Origin: Sphingobacteriales bacterium
Lineage (GTDB): Bacteria; Bacteroidota; Bacteroidia; Sphingobacteriales; Sphingobacteriaceae
Assembly: GCA_004293485.1 (NCBI GenBank)
Contig: RDYW01000045.1
Coordinates: 1-64,000 of the forward strand
DNA: 64,000 nucleotides
Direction: 5' to 3'
Shown: piece by piece, positions 18,111-26,368 of the stretch
Layout of the letters: every line of letters starts with the position of its first letter
Position numbering within the stretch: position 1 is the stretch's first letter
Translations under genes and position numbers: made by a program
Notes under the pieces: model-generated
Told to the model about the DNA's origin: nothing
Seen by the model: only the letters and a program-made list of their open reading frames with translations
Database searches by the model: none

Positions 18111-19244
18111 TTAACATAAACAGTTGTGTTCGCAACAGGTTAAATCATCTAAATACATTACGTTTTTGCGGTATTTGTTTATCATATCTGAATTATCTAA
18201 ACCATAATATTTGCCAATATTGTTTGCAACAATAGCAAAACGCTGCCTAAATTTATAAATAAAACAAAATATAACGTTTTGGTGCTGAACGTGTGGCCCT
18301 ACTAAATACAGGTTTTTTGTTTTCACAGATTCATCAAATTGGTTTAATACAGGTTTACCGTTTTCGTTAAAATCAAACAAATTGGATATTTGATGTTCGC
18401 CACCTAAAAAGCCTGTACACAATATAGGTGGATGGGTGGTTTTAAAAATATCGGTTTTAGAAAAAACACTATACCCATCTGCAGTTTTAACTACTTTGTC
18501 TATTTCTATATCAACGTAAATTACAATTTTATCGAGGTTGAGATTGTTGACATCTAAAATTTTTTGCCTGCTGTAAGGCGATATTGATAGGCTTGGGTCT
18601 TGTTCGTTAATTTTAATGGTATCTGTTTTATCAATTAATAGAATACCCTCTACTTCTTTGTTTTTAGATAAATTATAGGCTACATCAATACCACTTTCGT
18701 AAGCACCTATCACTATATAATTATCGTTTGTGAAATTTTTATAGGTTTTTATTGATGAAAATGTGGTACATAACTCGGCTCCTTTAAATGGTTTTATTTG
18801 CGGAAACTTGTATTCGCCAGTTGCCCATATTAAATATTGACATTGAAAACTACCTTGGTTAGTTTCGATAACAAAAATATGTTTTCGTTTTTCTACAGCC
18901 AGTACTTTGCAGTTTTCATTTACATTCAAATCAAACTCTTGTACCATTTTATTTAAGTAGGCTGCATACTCAATTCCCCTTAAATGTTGTTTCCCACTGG
19001 TTAATGCTGGTGAGGTATTTAAGGCAATTGCATTGTAATCTATCAAGCCAAAAGATGTAGAGGGGAAGGAAGGTGTTATAAATTGAGTTTCGTGTGGCCA
19101 GTTTATAAATGATGAACCTACAACATCGGCCTCTAAAACAGTAAAATGTTTAATGCCAAAATCTTTAAGAGCTATGCCAACACCTACACCAGCCGCACCA
19201 GCACCTACAATTATTACAGGAAATGTTTGTGTTTTTTTAATCAT
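18111..19244 (-). CDS. FAD/NAD(P)-binding oxidoreductase with Cys/His-rich tail
   Basis: 377-residue flavoprotein of the pyridine-nucleotide-disulfide/flavin-monooxygenase-like superfamily. The FAD-binding GAGAAG (about 14-19) lies in the first Rossmann strand and a second GAYESG motif (about 169-174) is typical for NAD(P). ..LYLVGPHVQHQ.. marks the C-terminal FAD contact. The protein ends in CCEHNCLC, a compact Cys/His cluster rare for this fold and a candidate zinc or copper site. It is the first gene of the minus-strand arm and diverges from the metal-permease operon across a single palindromic operator. Substrate unknown. Confidence 0.85.
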   Translation of the reverse strand: MIKKTQTFPVIIVGAGAAGVGVGIALKDFGIKHFTVLEADVVGSSFINWPHETQFITPSFPSTSFGLIDYNAIALNTSPALTSGKQHLRGIEYAAYLNKMVQEFDLNVNENCKVLAVEKRKHIFVIETNQGSFQCQYLIWATGEYKFPQIKPFKGAELCTTFSSIKTYKNFTNDNYIVIGAYESGIDVAYNLSKNKEVEGILLIDKTDTIKINEQDPSLSISPYSRQKILDVNNLNLDKIVIYVDIEIDKVVKTADGYSVFSKTDIFKTTHPPILCTGFLGGEHQISNLFDFNENGKPVLNQFDESVKTKNLYLVGPHVQHQNVIFCFIYKFRQRFAIVANNIGKYYGLDNSDMINKYRKNVMYLDDLTCCEHNCLC

Positions 19245-19306
19245 TAAAATATTTTAAATTTTATCAAAGTTTTTATAGAAATAATTGCCTAAAATTTTTA
19301 TTAATT

Positions 19307-19314
19307 CAAATGTA
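19307..19314 (-). promoter_or_regulatory. -7 box of the flavoprotein gene group
   Basis: Minus-strand TACATTTG (TAnnTTTG). A TTG 24 bases upstream (minus strand, beginning at 19338) lies inside the 19-bp palindrome at 19321-19339 and would be the -33 element. The leader to the ATG at 19244 would be about 58 bases. Confidence 0.5.
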
Positions 19315-19320
19315 ATGTTA

Positions 19321-19339
19321 TTTGCAACATAGTTGCAAA
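19321..19339. promoter_or_regulatory. putative Zur operator (19-bp palindrome)
   Basis: TTTGCAACATAGTTGCAAA: perfect 8-bp arms around ATA. The same TGCAAY-N3-RTTGCA core recurs at 28160, 28199 and 28724, each time in front of zinc-type genes. Here the palindrome supplies the -33 TTG for promoters in both directions, so one bound repressor dimer could shut off both the permease/COG0523 operon and the flavoprotein group. Zur identity is inferred from gene content. Confidence 0.7.
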
Positions 19340-19356
19340 ATTAAATGAAATATAAT

Positions 19357-19364
19357 TACCTTTG
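19357..19364 (+). promoter_or_regulatory. -7 box of the metal-permease operon
   Basis: TACCTTTG (TAnnTTTG), 24 bases from a TTG within the palindrome (19333). It ends seven bases before the ATG at 19372, implying a leaderless or nearly leaderless transcript. Confidence 0.6.
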
Positions 19365-19371
19365 ATAATAT

Positions 19372-20184
19372 ATGAATGAAAGTGAATTATCGGGAATTGT
19401 GCTAATGCTTATATTGGGTTTACGCCACGGGTTAGACCCCGACCATATAGCCGTTATAGATGGTGTGGCAATGCAAGCTCAAAAAAATAATCACAAATAC
19501 GCTGCTTGGGTAGGTACTTTTTTTGCTCTTGGTCACGGGTTAGTGGTAACTAGTATTGCGGTTGCAATGCATTTTGTACATCAATTATTTACAATACCCT
19601 CGGGTTTATTTGCCATTTTAGAGTGGCTACCCGTTTTTTTGTTGCTTTTGGTAGGATTTTTAAACTTACAAAGTTTGTTGAATTATAAAAACGAATTTAA
19701 AACCGTAAGCTGGCGTAGTAAATTTGTACCTAAATCAATTAGAAATAAAGTACACCCATTTTCGATATTACTTACAGGAATTATTTTTGCTTTGGTTTTT
19801 GATACTGCAACACAAGCTGCAGCGTGGGGTTATGCATCATCATCAAAGGGAGGCTGGTTTACTGCATTAATTATGGGTTTAATTTTTACAATAGGTATGG
19901 TTTTTACCGATACTTTAGATGGCTTTTTGCTAAACAAAATTTGGAGTAAAACAGAGAACAAAAATATTTTAATCAAAAGTAGGCGTATATTGGGTTGGGG
20001 TATTGTTAGCGTTTCGTTTTTGGTTGCCTTTTATAAAATAACATTAGCATTTATTCCGGCCATTAGTTTATCAGATATTGTAATGACAGTTATTGGCTTA
20101 GCTTTTTTGCTTACCATTATTTTATTTTATACCTACACTTGGTTTATTAGCTTATCAAATCAACCAAAAACTTATGGCAATTAA
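19372..20184 (+). CDS. NiCoT-family divalent metal permease
   Basis: 270-residue polytopic inner-membrane protein of the nickel/cobalt transporter (NiCoT/HoxN) family. It has about seven to eight helices and the signature RHGLDPDHIAVID (about 18-30, HX4DH type). Further conserved stretches are ..FFALGHGLVV.. and ..LVFDTATQAAAWG... Family members import Ni2+ or Co2+ with high affinity. First in a ten-gene operon full of COG0523 proteins and placed behind a putative Zur operator, this copy may import zinc or cobalt under zinc limitation; substrate choice is inference. The ATG follows a -7 box by seven bases. Confidence 0.9.
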   Translation: MNESELSGIVLMLILGLRHGLDPDHIAVIDGVAMQAQKNNHKYAAWVGTFFALGHGLVVTSIAVAMHFVHQLFTIPSGLFAILEWLPVFLLLLVGFLNLQSLLNYKNEFKTVSWRSKFVPKSIRNKVHPFSILLTGIIFALVFDTATQAAAWGYASSSKGGWFTALIMGLIFTIGMVFTDTLDGFLLNKIWSKTENKNILIKSRRILGWGIVSVSFLVAFYKITLAFIPAISLSDIVMTVIGLAFLLTIILFYTYTWFISLSNQPKTYGN

Positions 20185-20539
20185 AAACCTTACCGATATA
20201 AAATTGCACCTATTTATGTGTAATGGAGGGGCGTGTTGTAATTTAGGAGCGCAAGAGGCAACAGATATAATACGTAACACTATAAAAAAATTGGGCTTTT
20301 TTGATGCGGTGCATACAACCAAAACTTTTTGCAACGGCAGATGTAACCAAGCACCAATTGTTATTGAAATACCAAAGGGCAACTGGTACAAAAACATTTC
20401 GCCACAATATGCCGAAGAGTTTGCTACCCGTTTGGTAAACAACAAACCCATACCTAACAAACACAAATTATATACTTATGGTAACGCAAGTATAAATTAT
20501 GAAACTTTGGAATCAAATACTAACCAAAAAACCTCTTAA
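20174..20539 (+). CDS. thioredoxin-like [2Fe-2S] ferredoxin-domain protein
   Basis: 121 residues of the small (2Fe-2S) thioredoxin-like family (COG3411 type). An N-terminal ..LHLFMCNGGACC.. and a later ..TFCNGRCNQAP.. provide the four cluster cysteines, with one extra adjacent cysteine. Related proteins accompany cobalt/cobalamin genes, where they may act as ferredoxins. It overlaps the permease stop by 11 bases and is followed 10 bases later by a COG0523 GTPase, so the three are tightly coupled. Electron-transfer or metal-handling role not established. Confidence 0.8.
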   Translation: MAIKNLTDIKLHLFMCNGGACCNLGAQEATDIIRNTIKKLGFFDAVHTTKTFCNGRCNQAPIVIEIPKGNWYKNISPQYAEEFATRLVNNKPIPNKHKLYTYGNASINYETLESNTNQKTS

Positions 20540-20549
20540 CAATAATTTT

Positions 20550-21908
20550 ATGAACAATCAAAAAATACCAGTAACCGTATTAACTGGCTTTTTAGGCTCG
20601 GGTAAAACCACCCTATTAAACCGCATATTATCCGAAAACCACGGCAAAAAAATTGCTGTAATAGAAAACGAATTTGGCGAAATTGGTGTAGATAACGAAT
20701 TAGTTATTGGTGCCGATGAAGAGATTTTTGAAATGAACAATGGCTGCATTTGCTGTACCGTAAGAGGCGATTTAATTAGGATTTTAACCCAACTTACTCG
20801 CCGTAAAGATAGGTTAGACCATATCATTATCGAAACAACAGGTATGGCTAACCCATCGCCTGTGGCACAAACTTTTTGGGTTGATGAAGAAATGCAAGAA
20901 CAGTTTAAGCTAGATGCCATTGTAACTATTGTTGATGCTAAACACGTTTGGCTACATATTGATGACAGCGAAGAATGTAAAGAACAAATAGCCTTTGCCG
21001 ATGTAATTTTACTCAACAAAACCGATTTAGTTTCTACCGAAGAGTTAGGATTGCTTAAAACACGCACAAAGCGGATGAACAGTCAAGCAAAAATACATAC
21101 TACGGTAAATGCCGAAATTAACCTTAACCATATTTTAAATATAAACGCTTTTGATTTAGAGGCTAAAGTTGAAATAACCCCCAGTTTTTTAGAAGAAGAG
21201 TATCCTTACGAATGGAGCGGTTTTTACGCATTAGAAAAAGCAAATTATACCTTAACATTTGATGAAGGCCCAGATTTAGCAATGGATTTGTTGGTGCTGC
21301 CTATGCCCGATATTTCGAATGAAAGCCAGTTAAAAGCTTCTAAAAAAGCAATATTTATGTTTTCGGAACGCGATGATGTGCATATTGCAAACGTCAAAAA
21401 TAGTAGTATTAGCCTATTACAAAAAAATCAAATTGATTTGGTTAACCCACAACAAAGCTATCAACTTAATATAGAAAAAACGGGTTTTTACGGTTTATTT
21501 ACCCAACACGGACCCGATGAGTTTAATATGAAATTTGCGTTAAATAACTCGCAAATTAACCCAATAGCGCAACAGGAACATAACCACAGCCACCAACACG
21601 ATAATACAGTAGTATCGGTAGGTATTGAGGAGGAAAGAATGCTGGATATTAATAAAGTAGATACGTGGATTTCGATGTTGCTACAATACAAAGGCGTAGA
21701 TATTTACAGAATGAAGGGTATTTTAAATATCAAAAACAACCCAAACCGTTTTGTTTTTCAAGGGGTACATATGCTGTTTGATGCCATTGAAGATAGGCCT
21801 TGGCGAGCAGATGAAATTCGTAGAAACCAAATGATTTTTATAGGTAAAAACTTAGATAGAAACGAAATTGTTACAGGTTTTGAACTTTGCATAGCTAAAA
21901 ATCAATAA
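20550..21908 (+). CDS. COG0523 GTPase metallochaperone (CobW/ZigA type), copy 1
   Basis: 452 residues from the ATG at 20550; the open frame extends 17 codons further into the upstream gene without a sensible start. The G3E GTPase domain has Walker A GFLGSGKTT (13-21), the metal-binding CICC (66-69), ..ETTGMANPSPV.. and NKTD (156-159). The C-terminal CobW_C domain is preceded by a His cluster HNHSHQH (344-350). COG0523 proteins use GTP to deliver metal to client enzymes, and several are Zur-regulated zinc chaperones. It is longer than the 338-residue paralogue two genes downstream. Confidence 0.92.
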   Translation: MNNQKIPVTVLTGFLGSGKTTLLNRILSENHGKKIAVIENEFGEIGVDNELVIGADEEIFEMNNGCICCTVRGDLIRILTQLTRRKDRLDHIIIETTGMANPSPVAQTFWVDEEMQEQFKLDAIVTIVDAKHVWLHIDDSEECKEQIAFADVILLNKTDLVSTEELGLLKTRTKRMNSQAKIHTTVNAEINLNHILNINAFDLEAKVEITPSFLEEEYPYEWSGFYALEKANYTLTFDEGPDLAMDLLVLPMPDISNESQLKASKKAIFMFSERDDVHIANVKNSSISLLQKNQIDLVNPQQSYQLNIEKTGFYGLFTQHGPDEFNMKFALNNSQINPIAQQEHNHSHQHDNTVVSVGIEEERMLDINKVDTWISMLLQYKGVDIYRMKGILNIKNNPNRFVFQGVHMLFDAIEDRPWRADEIRRNQMIFIGKNLDRNEIVTGFELCIAKNQ

Positions 21909-21912
21909 AATT

Positions 21913-22961
21913 ATGAAGCAGCAAGAACCCTATTTTATTCCGTTGCCATCTAACACCGAGTTAATTAGCCTACAAATTGAATTAGATGAATATATTACTG
22001 CAATAGCTTGGTTAAATAATAAAAACTTAGCCGTGGGTACGGCAGCAGGTACTTTATATTTTTTAGATATTGAAACCGTAAAAGTTTTACATAAAATAAA
22101 AGCACATAATGGTTCTGTACAATCTATAAGTACCAATAATCAAAACTTAATTGTAACTGGGGGCAAGATGGGTTAGCAAAAATATTTGAATGGGGCATCA
22201 CAAACCCAATTGCTCAATTAAAAATGAACGCCGATTGGATAGAAAAAGTACTTTACAGCCCTAATGGTTTATGGCTTTTGGTAGTTGCGGGCAATCAATT
22301 TAGCCTATTTAAAGCTGATGGAAGCTTAGTTTATAATTCAATAACTCACGAAAGTACCATTTCTGATATTTGCTGGCGAGCCGATAGCCAACAATTTAGC
22401 TCGGCTTGTTATAGTGCCGTTAGGTTTTTTAATGTATATAGTGCCATTGAAATTGATACACTTTTGTGGAAAAACTCTATGCTATCAATTTCTTGGAGTC
22501 CAAATTTTAAGTTTTTATGTTCGGGTACGCAAGATTCGAGAATACACTTTTGGCAATTGCCTTACAAAAAGGGTAACGATTTTGAGATGAGCGGCTACCG
22601 TGGCAAAGTGCGTAATTTAAGTTGGGATAGCGAATCTAATTTTATGGCCAGTAATTGCTGGAACGAAGTTATAGTTTGGCCCTTTCATAAAGGGAAAGCC
22701 CCAAAAGGCAAAAAACCAATTATTCTGTCACACTCAACAGAAAGGGTAACCACTTTAAATTTTCAAAACTTTAGTACTGTTTTAGCCGTGGGTAATAAAG
22801 CTGGGATGGTTTGTTTTTACGACCCAACCACAGGCGATGATTATTTAGCCGCTGTACAACTTAATGGCGAAATTACCAGTTTATATTGGGCACCTAACGA
22901 TACTTATTTATCCGTAGGTACAGCAAATGGTTTTTTGTATATTGTTAAGGATTTAAGCTAG
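21913..22961 (+). pseudogene. WD40-repeat protein, frameshifted
   Basis: Two adjacent plus-strand frames form one WD40-type beta-propeller protein of about 349 residues. The first (from ATG 21913) ends at a TAG at 22174. Adding one base in the G-run at 22159-22163 restores ..TGGQDGLAKIFEWGITNP.. and continues to 22961. WD-like blades are visible (..YSPNGLWLLVVAGNQFSLF.., ..SWSPNFKFLCSGTQDSRIHFWQL.., ..YWAPNDTYLSVGTANG..). It sits five bases after the COG0523 gene. The shift at a homopolymer may be a genuine mutation, phase variation or a sequencing error; otherwise the gene looks intact. Confidence 0.8.
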
Positions 22962-23023
22962 TTGTACTTTAAATCAATAGCTTGTTAATCAAACTACAGG
23001 GCAATAAAAAAAAATACGCCGAT

Positions 23024-23431
23024 ATGAACAATTTTGAAACCATACACCTCGAAGAATCAACTGAGTTATTACTTCAATTTAATAAACCTAATGGCCTTTT
23101 ACCTGTAATAGTTCAAGAATATAGTACAAATGAAATTCTAATGCAAGGTTATGTAAATCAACAAGCACTAACAAAAACTATCCAAATTGGTAAAGCTGTT
23201 TTTTACAGTACATCTCGCAAAAAATTATGGTTTAAAGGCGAAACATCGGGCAACACCTTAACCATAAACGAGATATTGATAGACTGCGACCAAGATGCAC
23301 TAATTTATAAAGTAACCTTAGATAATGGCGGCAGTTGCCACACTTTTTTAAGCAATGGCCAAAACAGAAAAGGGTGTTTTTACCGCAGGTTAGATACTAA
23401 GTTTATGCAATTAACAATGATTGCCGAATAA
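23024..23431 (+). CDS. hisI: phosphoribosyl-AMP cyclohydrolase (HisI-type)
   Basis: 135 residues with the HisI signatures: ..VIVQEYSTNEILMQGYVN.., ..FYSTSRKKLWFKGETSGN.., the metal-binding CDQDA, and the zinc cysteines in GSCHTFLS and KGCFYRRL. The enzyme opens the purine ring in histidine synthesis and needs zinc. No other his genes are near. Instead it sits between a WD40 gene and a COG0523 chaperone, matching the known habit of Zur regulons to carry extra copies of zinc enzymes. It keeps all three cysteines, so it looks like a metal-dependent form. ATG at 23024 chosen over an upstream TTG. Confidence 0.88.
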   Translation: MNNFETIHLEESTELLLQFNKPNGLLPVIVQEYSTNEILMQGYVNQQALTKTIQIGKAVFYSTSRKKLWFKGETSGNTLTINEILIDCDQDALIYKVTLDNGGSCHTFLSNGQNRKGCFYRRLDTKFMQLTMIAE

Positions 23432-23473
23432 ATTTTTATTTGCAAAGGCAAAAAATTAAAAATCAACTACTAA

Positions 23474-24490
23474 ATGAGTACAAAAAATATAACCTTAATA
23501 ACTGGTTTTTTGGGTGCTGGTAAAACTACTCTACTAAATAGCATTATAGCACAAAAAAAACAAACCCGTTTTGCCATTATAGAAAACGAAATTGGCGAAC
23601 AAAGTATTGATGCAGAATTAATTATAAAAGGCAATGATGATATTGTTGAATTAAATAACGGTTGCTTATGCTGCACCCTAAATGATAATTTGTACGATAT
23701 TATTAACAATTTATGGAAACGCAATAACGAGTGGGACGAAGTAATTATTGAAGCTACTGGCATTGCCAACCCAGCTAATATTGCACATCCTTTTTTAGTT
23801 AACCCTCTTATAAAAAAAACTTTTACATTAAGCCGTGTAATATGCGTGGTTGATGCCGAACTTATTGAAAACCAATTAAAAAACACCGAGGAAGCCATAT
23901 TACAAATAGCTTTTAGCGATATTATTTTGTTAAACAAAACCCAAAATGTAACACCACATTATGCAAAAACTTTACAAAATATTTTAACTCAAATTAACCC
24001 TTTTACAACAGTTGTAATTGCTGATAACCAAAACTTTAAAATTGATGAATTGTACCAGCATCAGCGTTCGTCTGATTTTAAAACTAACCCAAAAACTTTT
24101 ACTACCCATACAAGTATGCTATCTTTATCGAGCCTTAGCCCACAAAAAAATAATATAGTAGCACCACAAAACTCACACGTAAAACACCAACATAGTAATA
24201 TTGAAACTATTTTAATTACTTTCCCTGACGAGATAGATGTTGAAAGCTTACAACACCGCCTTTTTGTTTTTTTAATGATACAAGCCAAAGATGTTTACCG
24301 TATAAAAGCTGTTATAAACAGTTGCGCCGATAACCACAAGGTAATTTTACAAAGCGTAGGTAAAAGTGTAGCCTTAACCAATGGGCAACTTTGGGGCGTT
24401 GAAAAAAGAATGAATAAAATTGTAATTATTGGTAAAAATATAAAAATGTTAAGCCTCGAAAAACTTTTTAAAGAACATATTGCTGCCTAA
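23474..24490 (+). CDS. COG0523 GTPase metallochaperone, copy 2
   Basis: 338-residue paralogue with Walker A GFLGAGKTT (11-19), CLCC (64-67) and ..EATGIANPANI... The guanine-specificity motif is unusual: NKTQ replaces NKxD, and the codon is clearly CAA. A short His-bearing linker (..NSHVKHQHSN..) precedes the CobW_C domain (..QAKDVYRIKAVINS..). Loss of the Asp should weaken GTP selectivity, so it may use another nucleotide or act as a partner of copy 1. It follows hisI by 42 bases and ends 10 bases before lgt; HisI may be its client (inference). Confidence 0.9.
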   Translation: MSTKNITLITGFLGAGKTTLLNSIIAQKKQTRFAIIENEIGEQSIDAELIIKGNDDIVELNNGCLCCTLNDNLYDIINNLWKRNNEWDEVIIEATGIANPANIAHPFLVNPLIKKTFTLSRVICVVDAELIENQLKNTEEAILQIAFSDIILLNKTQNVTPHYAKTLQNILTQINPFTTVVIADNQNFKIDELYQHQRSSDFKTNPKTFTTHTSMLSLSSLSPQKNNIVAPQNSHVKHQHSNIETILITFPDEIDVESLQHRLFVFLMIQAKDVYRIKAVINSCADNHKVILQSVGKSVALTNGQLWGVEKRMNKIVIIGKNIKMLSLEKLFKEHIAA

Positions 24491-24500
24491 ATACCCCCCA

Positions 24501-25340
24501 ATGAACTTTTTACAAATTACTTGGAACCCAAATCCCAATTTAATTGATTTTGGGTTTATAGTCATAAAATACTATTCGGTGTGTTTTATGTTGGCTTTTG
24601 CGGCAAGCTATGTAGTTGTAAAACAAAATACCGAATATAAAACAAACCCATTATTATTAGATAGTTTAACCATTTATGTTTTTTTAGGCACATTGTTAGG
24701 GGCTAGGTTAGGGCATTGTTTATTTTACGATTTCGATTATTTTAGCCAACACCCACTAGAAATTTTATTGCCTGTAACTTTCGAACCCGAATTTAAATTT
24801 ACAGGCTTTAGTGGTTTGGCCAGCCACGGTGGCGGTACAGGCATATTAATTAGCCTTTTATTGTTTAGCAAAAAACACAAAATTAAACCTTGGGTATTAA
24901 TAGATCAGATTGCATTAGTAGTGCCTTTGGCTGGTTTTTTTATCAGAATGGGTAACCTAATGAATTCCGAAATTATAGGTAAACCAACCAATGTAAGTTG
25001 GGCTTTTGTATTTGTAAATGAAGATTATTTACCCCGCCACCCAGCACAGTTGTACGAAGCCATCGCTTATTTATTAATTTTTGTTTTGCTTTACTATGCC
25101 ATAAAAAAATGGCCTAAACCAGCTGGTTTTTATTTTGGTTTGTGCATTACGCTTATTTTTATAGTTCGTTTTTTTGTGGAATTTATAAAAGAAAACCAAG
25201 CTGATTTTGAAAGTACAATGCCCATAAATATGGGTCAAATTTTAAGCTTCCCTTTTATTGTTGTAGGTGTGGTAATTATGTGCCTTAAATTTTATCCCAA
25301 AAATAATTCTCAAAATGAATATGAAAATCCAAAAAATTAA
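24501..25340 (+). CDS. lgt: prolipoprotein diacylglyceryl transferase
   Basis: 279-residue, seven-helix membrane enzyme that attaches diacylglycerol to the lipobox Cys of prolipoproteins. Lgt motifs visible: ..LGARLGHCLFYD.., ..GLASHGGGTGI.. with the essential His, and the ..IRMGNLMNSEIIGKPT.. signature arginine-asparagine-glutamate set. ATG at 24501 follows the upstream COG0523 stop by ten bases; an upstream TTG was rejected. It is surprising to find Lgt inside a metal operon. It may be the only copy or a second one, and nearby lipoproteins include the His-ladder protein at 27.6-28.1 kb. Confidence 0.93.
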   Translation: MNFLQITWNPNPNLIDFGFIVIKYYSVCFMLAFAASYVVVKQNTEYKTNPLLLDSLTIYVFLGTLLGARLGHCLFYDFDYFSQHPLEILLPVTFEPEFKFTGFSGLASHGGGTGILISLLLFSKKHKIKPWVLIDQIALVVPLAGFFIRMGNLMNSEIIGKPTNVSWAFVFVNEDYLPRHPAQLYEAIAYLLIFVLLYYAIKKWPKPAGFYFGLCITLIFIVRFFVEFIKENQADFESTMPINMGQILSFPFIVVGVVIMCLKFYPKNNSQNEYENPKN

Positions 25341-25722
25341 TTTGCAGCTAGATGGTATAGGTATGCTTGCATCAACGCTTTGTGCCATACACTGCGTTTT
25401 TGTACCTTTGCTTTTAAGCACATTACCGCTTTGGGGAATTGGTTTTTTGGCCAACCAATGGGTAGAGGTTGTAATGATAATAGTTTCTTTGTTTTTAGGC
25501 TCGGTATCGTTAGGTGCAAATTTTTTTAACCATCGTAAAATACTGCCTTTACTAATTTTGTTGATTGGATTTGGATTAATTGCCCTAGGTGATTTTTGCG
25601 GTAACGATAATTTAGAACCTATATTTGTACCTTTAGGCGGTTTTACAATTTCTATTTCACATCTAATAAACTGGCGTTATGTGCGTTTATTAAACCAAAA
25701 ACATTTACATAAAACACTATAA
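25315..25722 (+). CDS. MerC-domain membrane protein
   Basis: 135 residues with four hydrophobic segments. The first holds the metal-type motif ..STLCAIHCVFVPLL.. (CxxHC), as in MerC mercury-transport proteins and the many MerC-domain proteins of Bacteroidota. In this operon it more likely handles zinc or another divalent metal than mercury; there is no merA, merP or merR. It overlaps the end of lgt by 26 bases. Confidence 0.85.
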   Translation: MNMKIQKINLQLDGIGMLASTLCAIHCVFVPLLLSTLPLWGIGFLANQWVEVVMIIVSLFLGSVSLGANFFNHRKILPLLILLIGFGLIALGDFCGNDNLEPIFVPLGGFTISISHLINWRYVRLLNQKHLHKTL

Positions 25723-25741
25723 AACCAATATATTTACGGCT

Positions 25742-26368
25742 ATGGTAAAAGTTAATTCTCTTTCGCATAGTTTTGGCAACAATACCCATTTATCTTTCCC
25801 CGATTGGGAGATTAAATCTGGAGAGCAATATTTGTTTTTAGGCAATTCGGGCAGTGGTAAAACTACTTTAATTCATATTTTAACAGGCTTGTTAAATCCC
25901 CAAAAGGGGAAAATATGGATAAACAATACTGATATTTACGCCTTAACCCCATCAAAATTAGATAGTTTTAGAGGCAAAAACATTGGATTAATATTTCAGC
26001 AAGCACACCTTATAAAAAGTTTAAACGTTTTTCAAAATTTAAGCATAGCCCAAAGTTTTGCTGGCTTAAAGCCCGATAAACAGCGTATTAACCAAGTATT
26101 AGATGTGTTACAAATACTATCTAAAGCCAACAATTACCCGCACCAGCTTAGCCAAGGGCAAGCACAAAGGGTGGCCATTGCAAGGGCGGTAATAAATAAA
26201 CCTGCATTGTTAGTTGCGGATGAGCCTACATCCAGCCTCGATGATGAAAATGCGGAAATTGTGCTGCAACTATTAAAAAATTTATCACAAGCCAATGGTT
26301 CCACTTTAATTATTGCCACCCACGATGCTAGGTTAAAACCATCTTTTACTAACCAATACGTACTATAA
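25742..26368 (+). CDS. ABC transporter ATP-binding protein (LolD/MacB-type)
   Basis: 208 residues, a complete ABC ATPase: Walker A GNSGSGKTT (about 38-46), Q-loop ..GLIFQQ.., signature LSQGQ, Walker B ..LLVADEP.. and the H-loop ..IATHD... It pairs with the FtsX-like permease whose ATG directly follows its stop. Type VII-like systems of this kind do mechanical work or lipoprotein handling rather than classic import. Similar ABC pairs are found beside zinc-regulated genes in other bacteria. Confidence 0.9.
   Translation: MVKVNSLSHSFGNNTHLSFPDWEIKSGEQYLFLGNSGSGKTTLIHILTGLLNPQKGKIWINNTDIYALTPSKLDSFRGKNIGLIFQQAHLIKSLNVFQNLSIAQSFAGLKPDKQRINQVLDVLQILSKANNYPHQLSQGQAQRVAIARAVINKPALLVADEPTSSLDDENAEIVLQLLKNLSQANGSTLIIATHDARLKPSFTNQYVL

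Noticed and set aside
20499-20549. Upstream ATG extension of COG0523 copy 1
   Set aside because: It overlaps the previous gene and adds 17 residues unlike the family's N-terminus; ATG 20550 fits better.
25315-25722. Mercury-resistance function for the MerC-domain protein
   Set aside because: No merA, merP, merT or merR nearby; the operon context is zinc-type.
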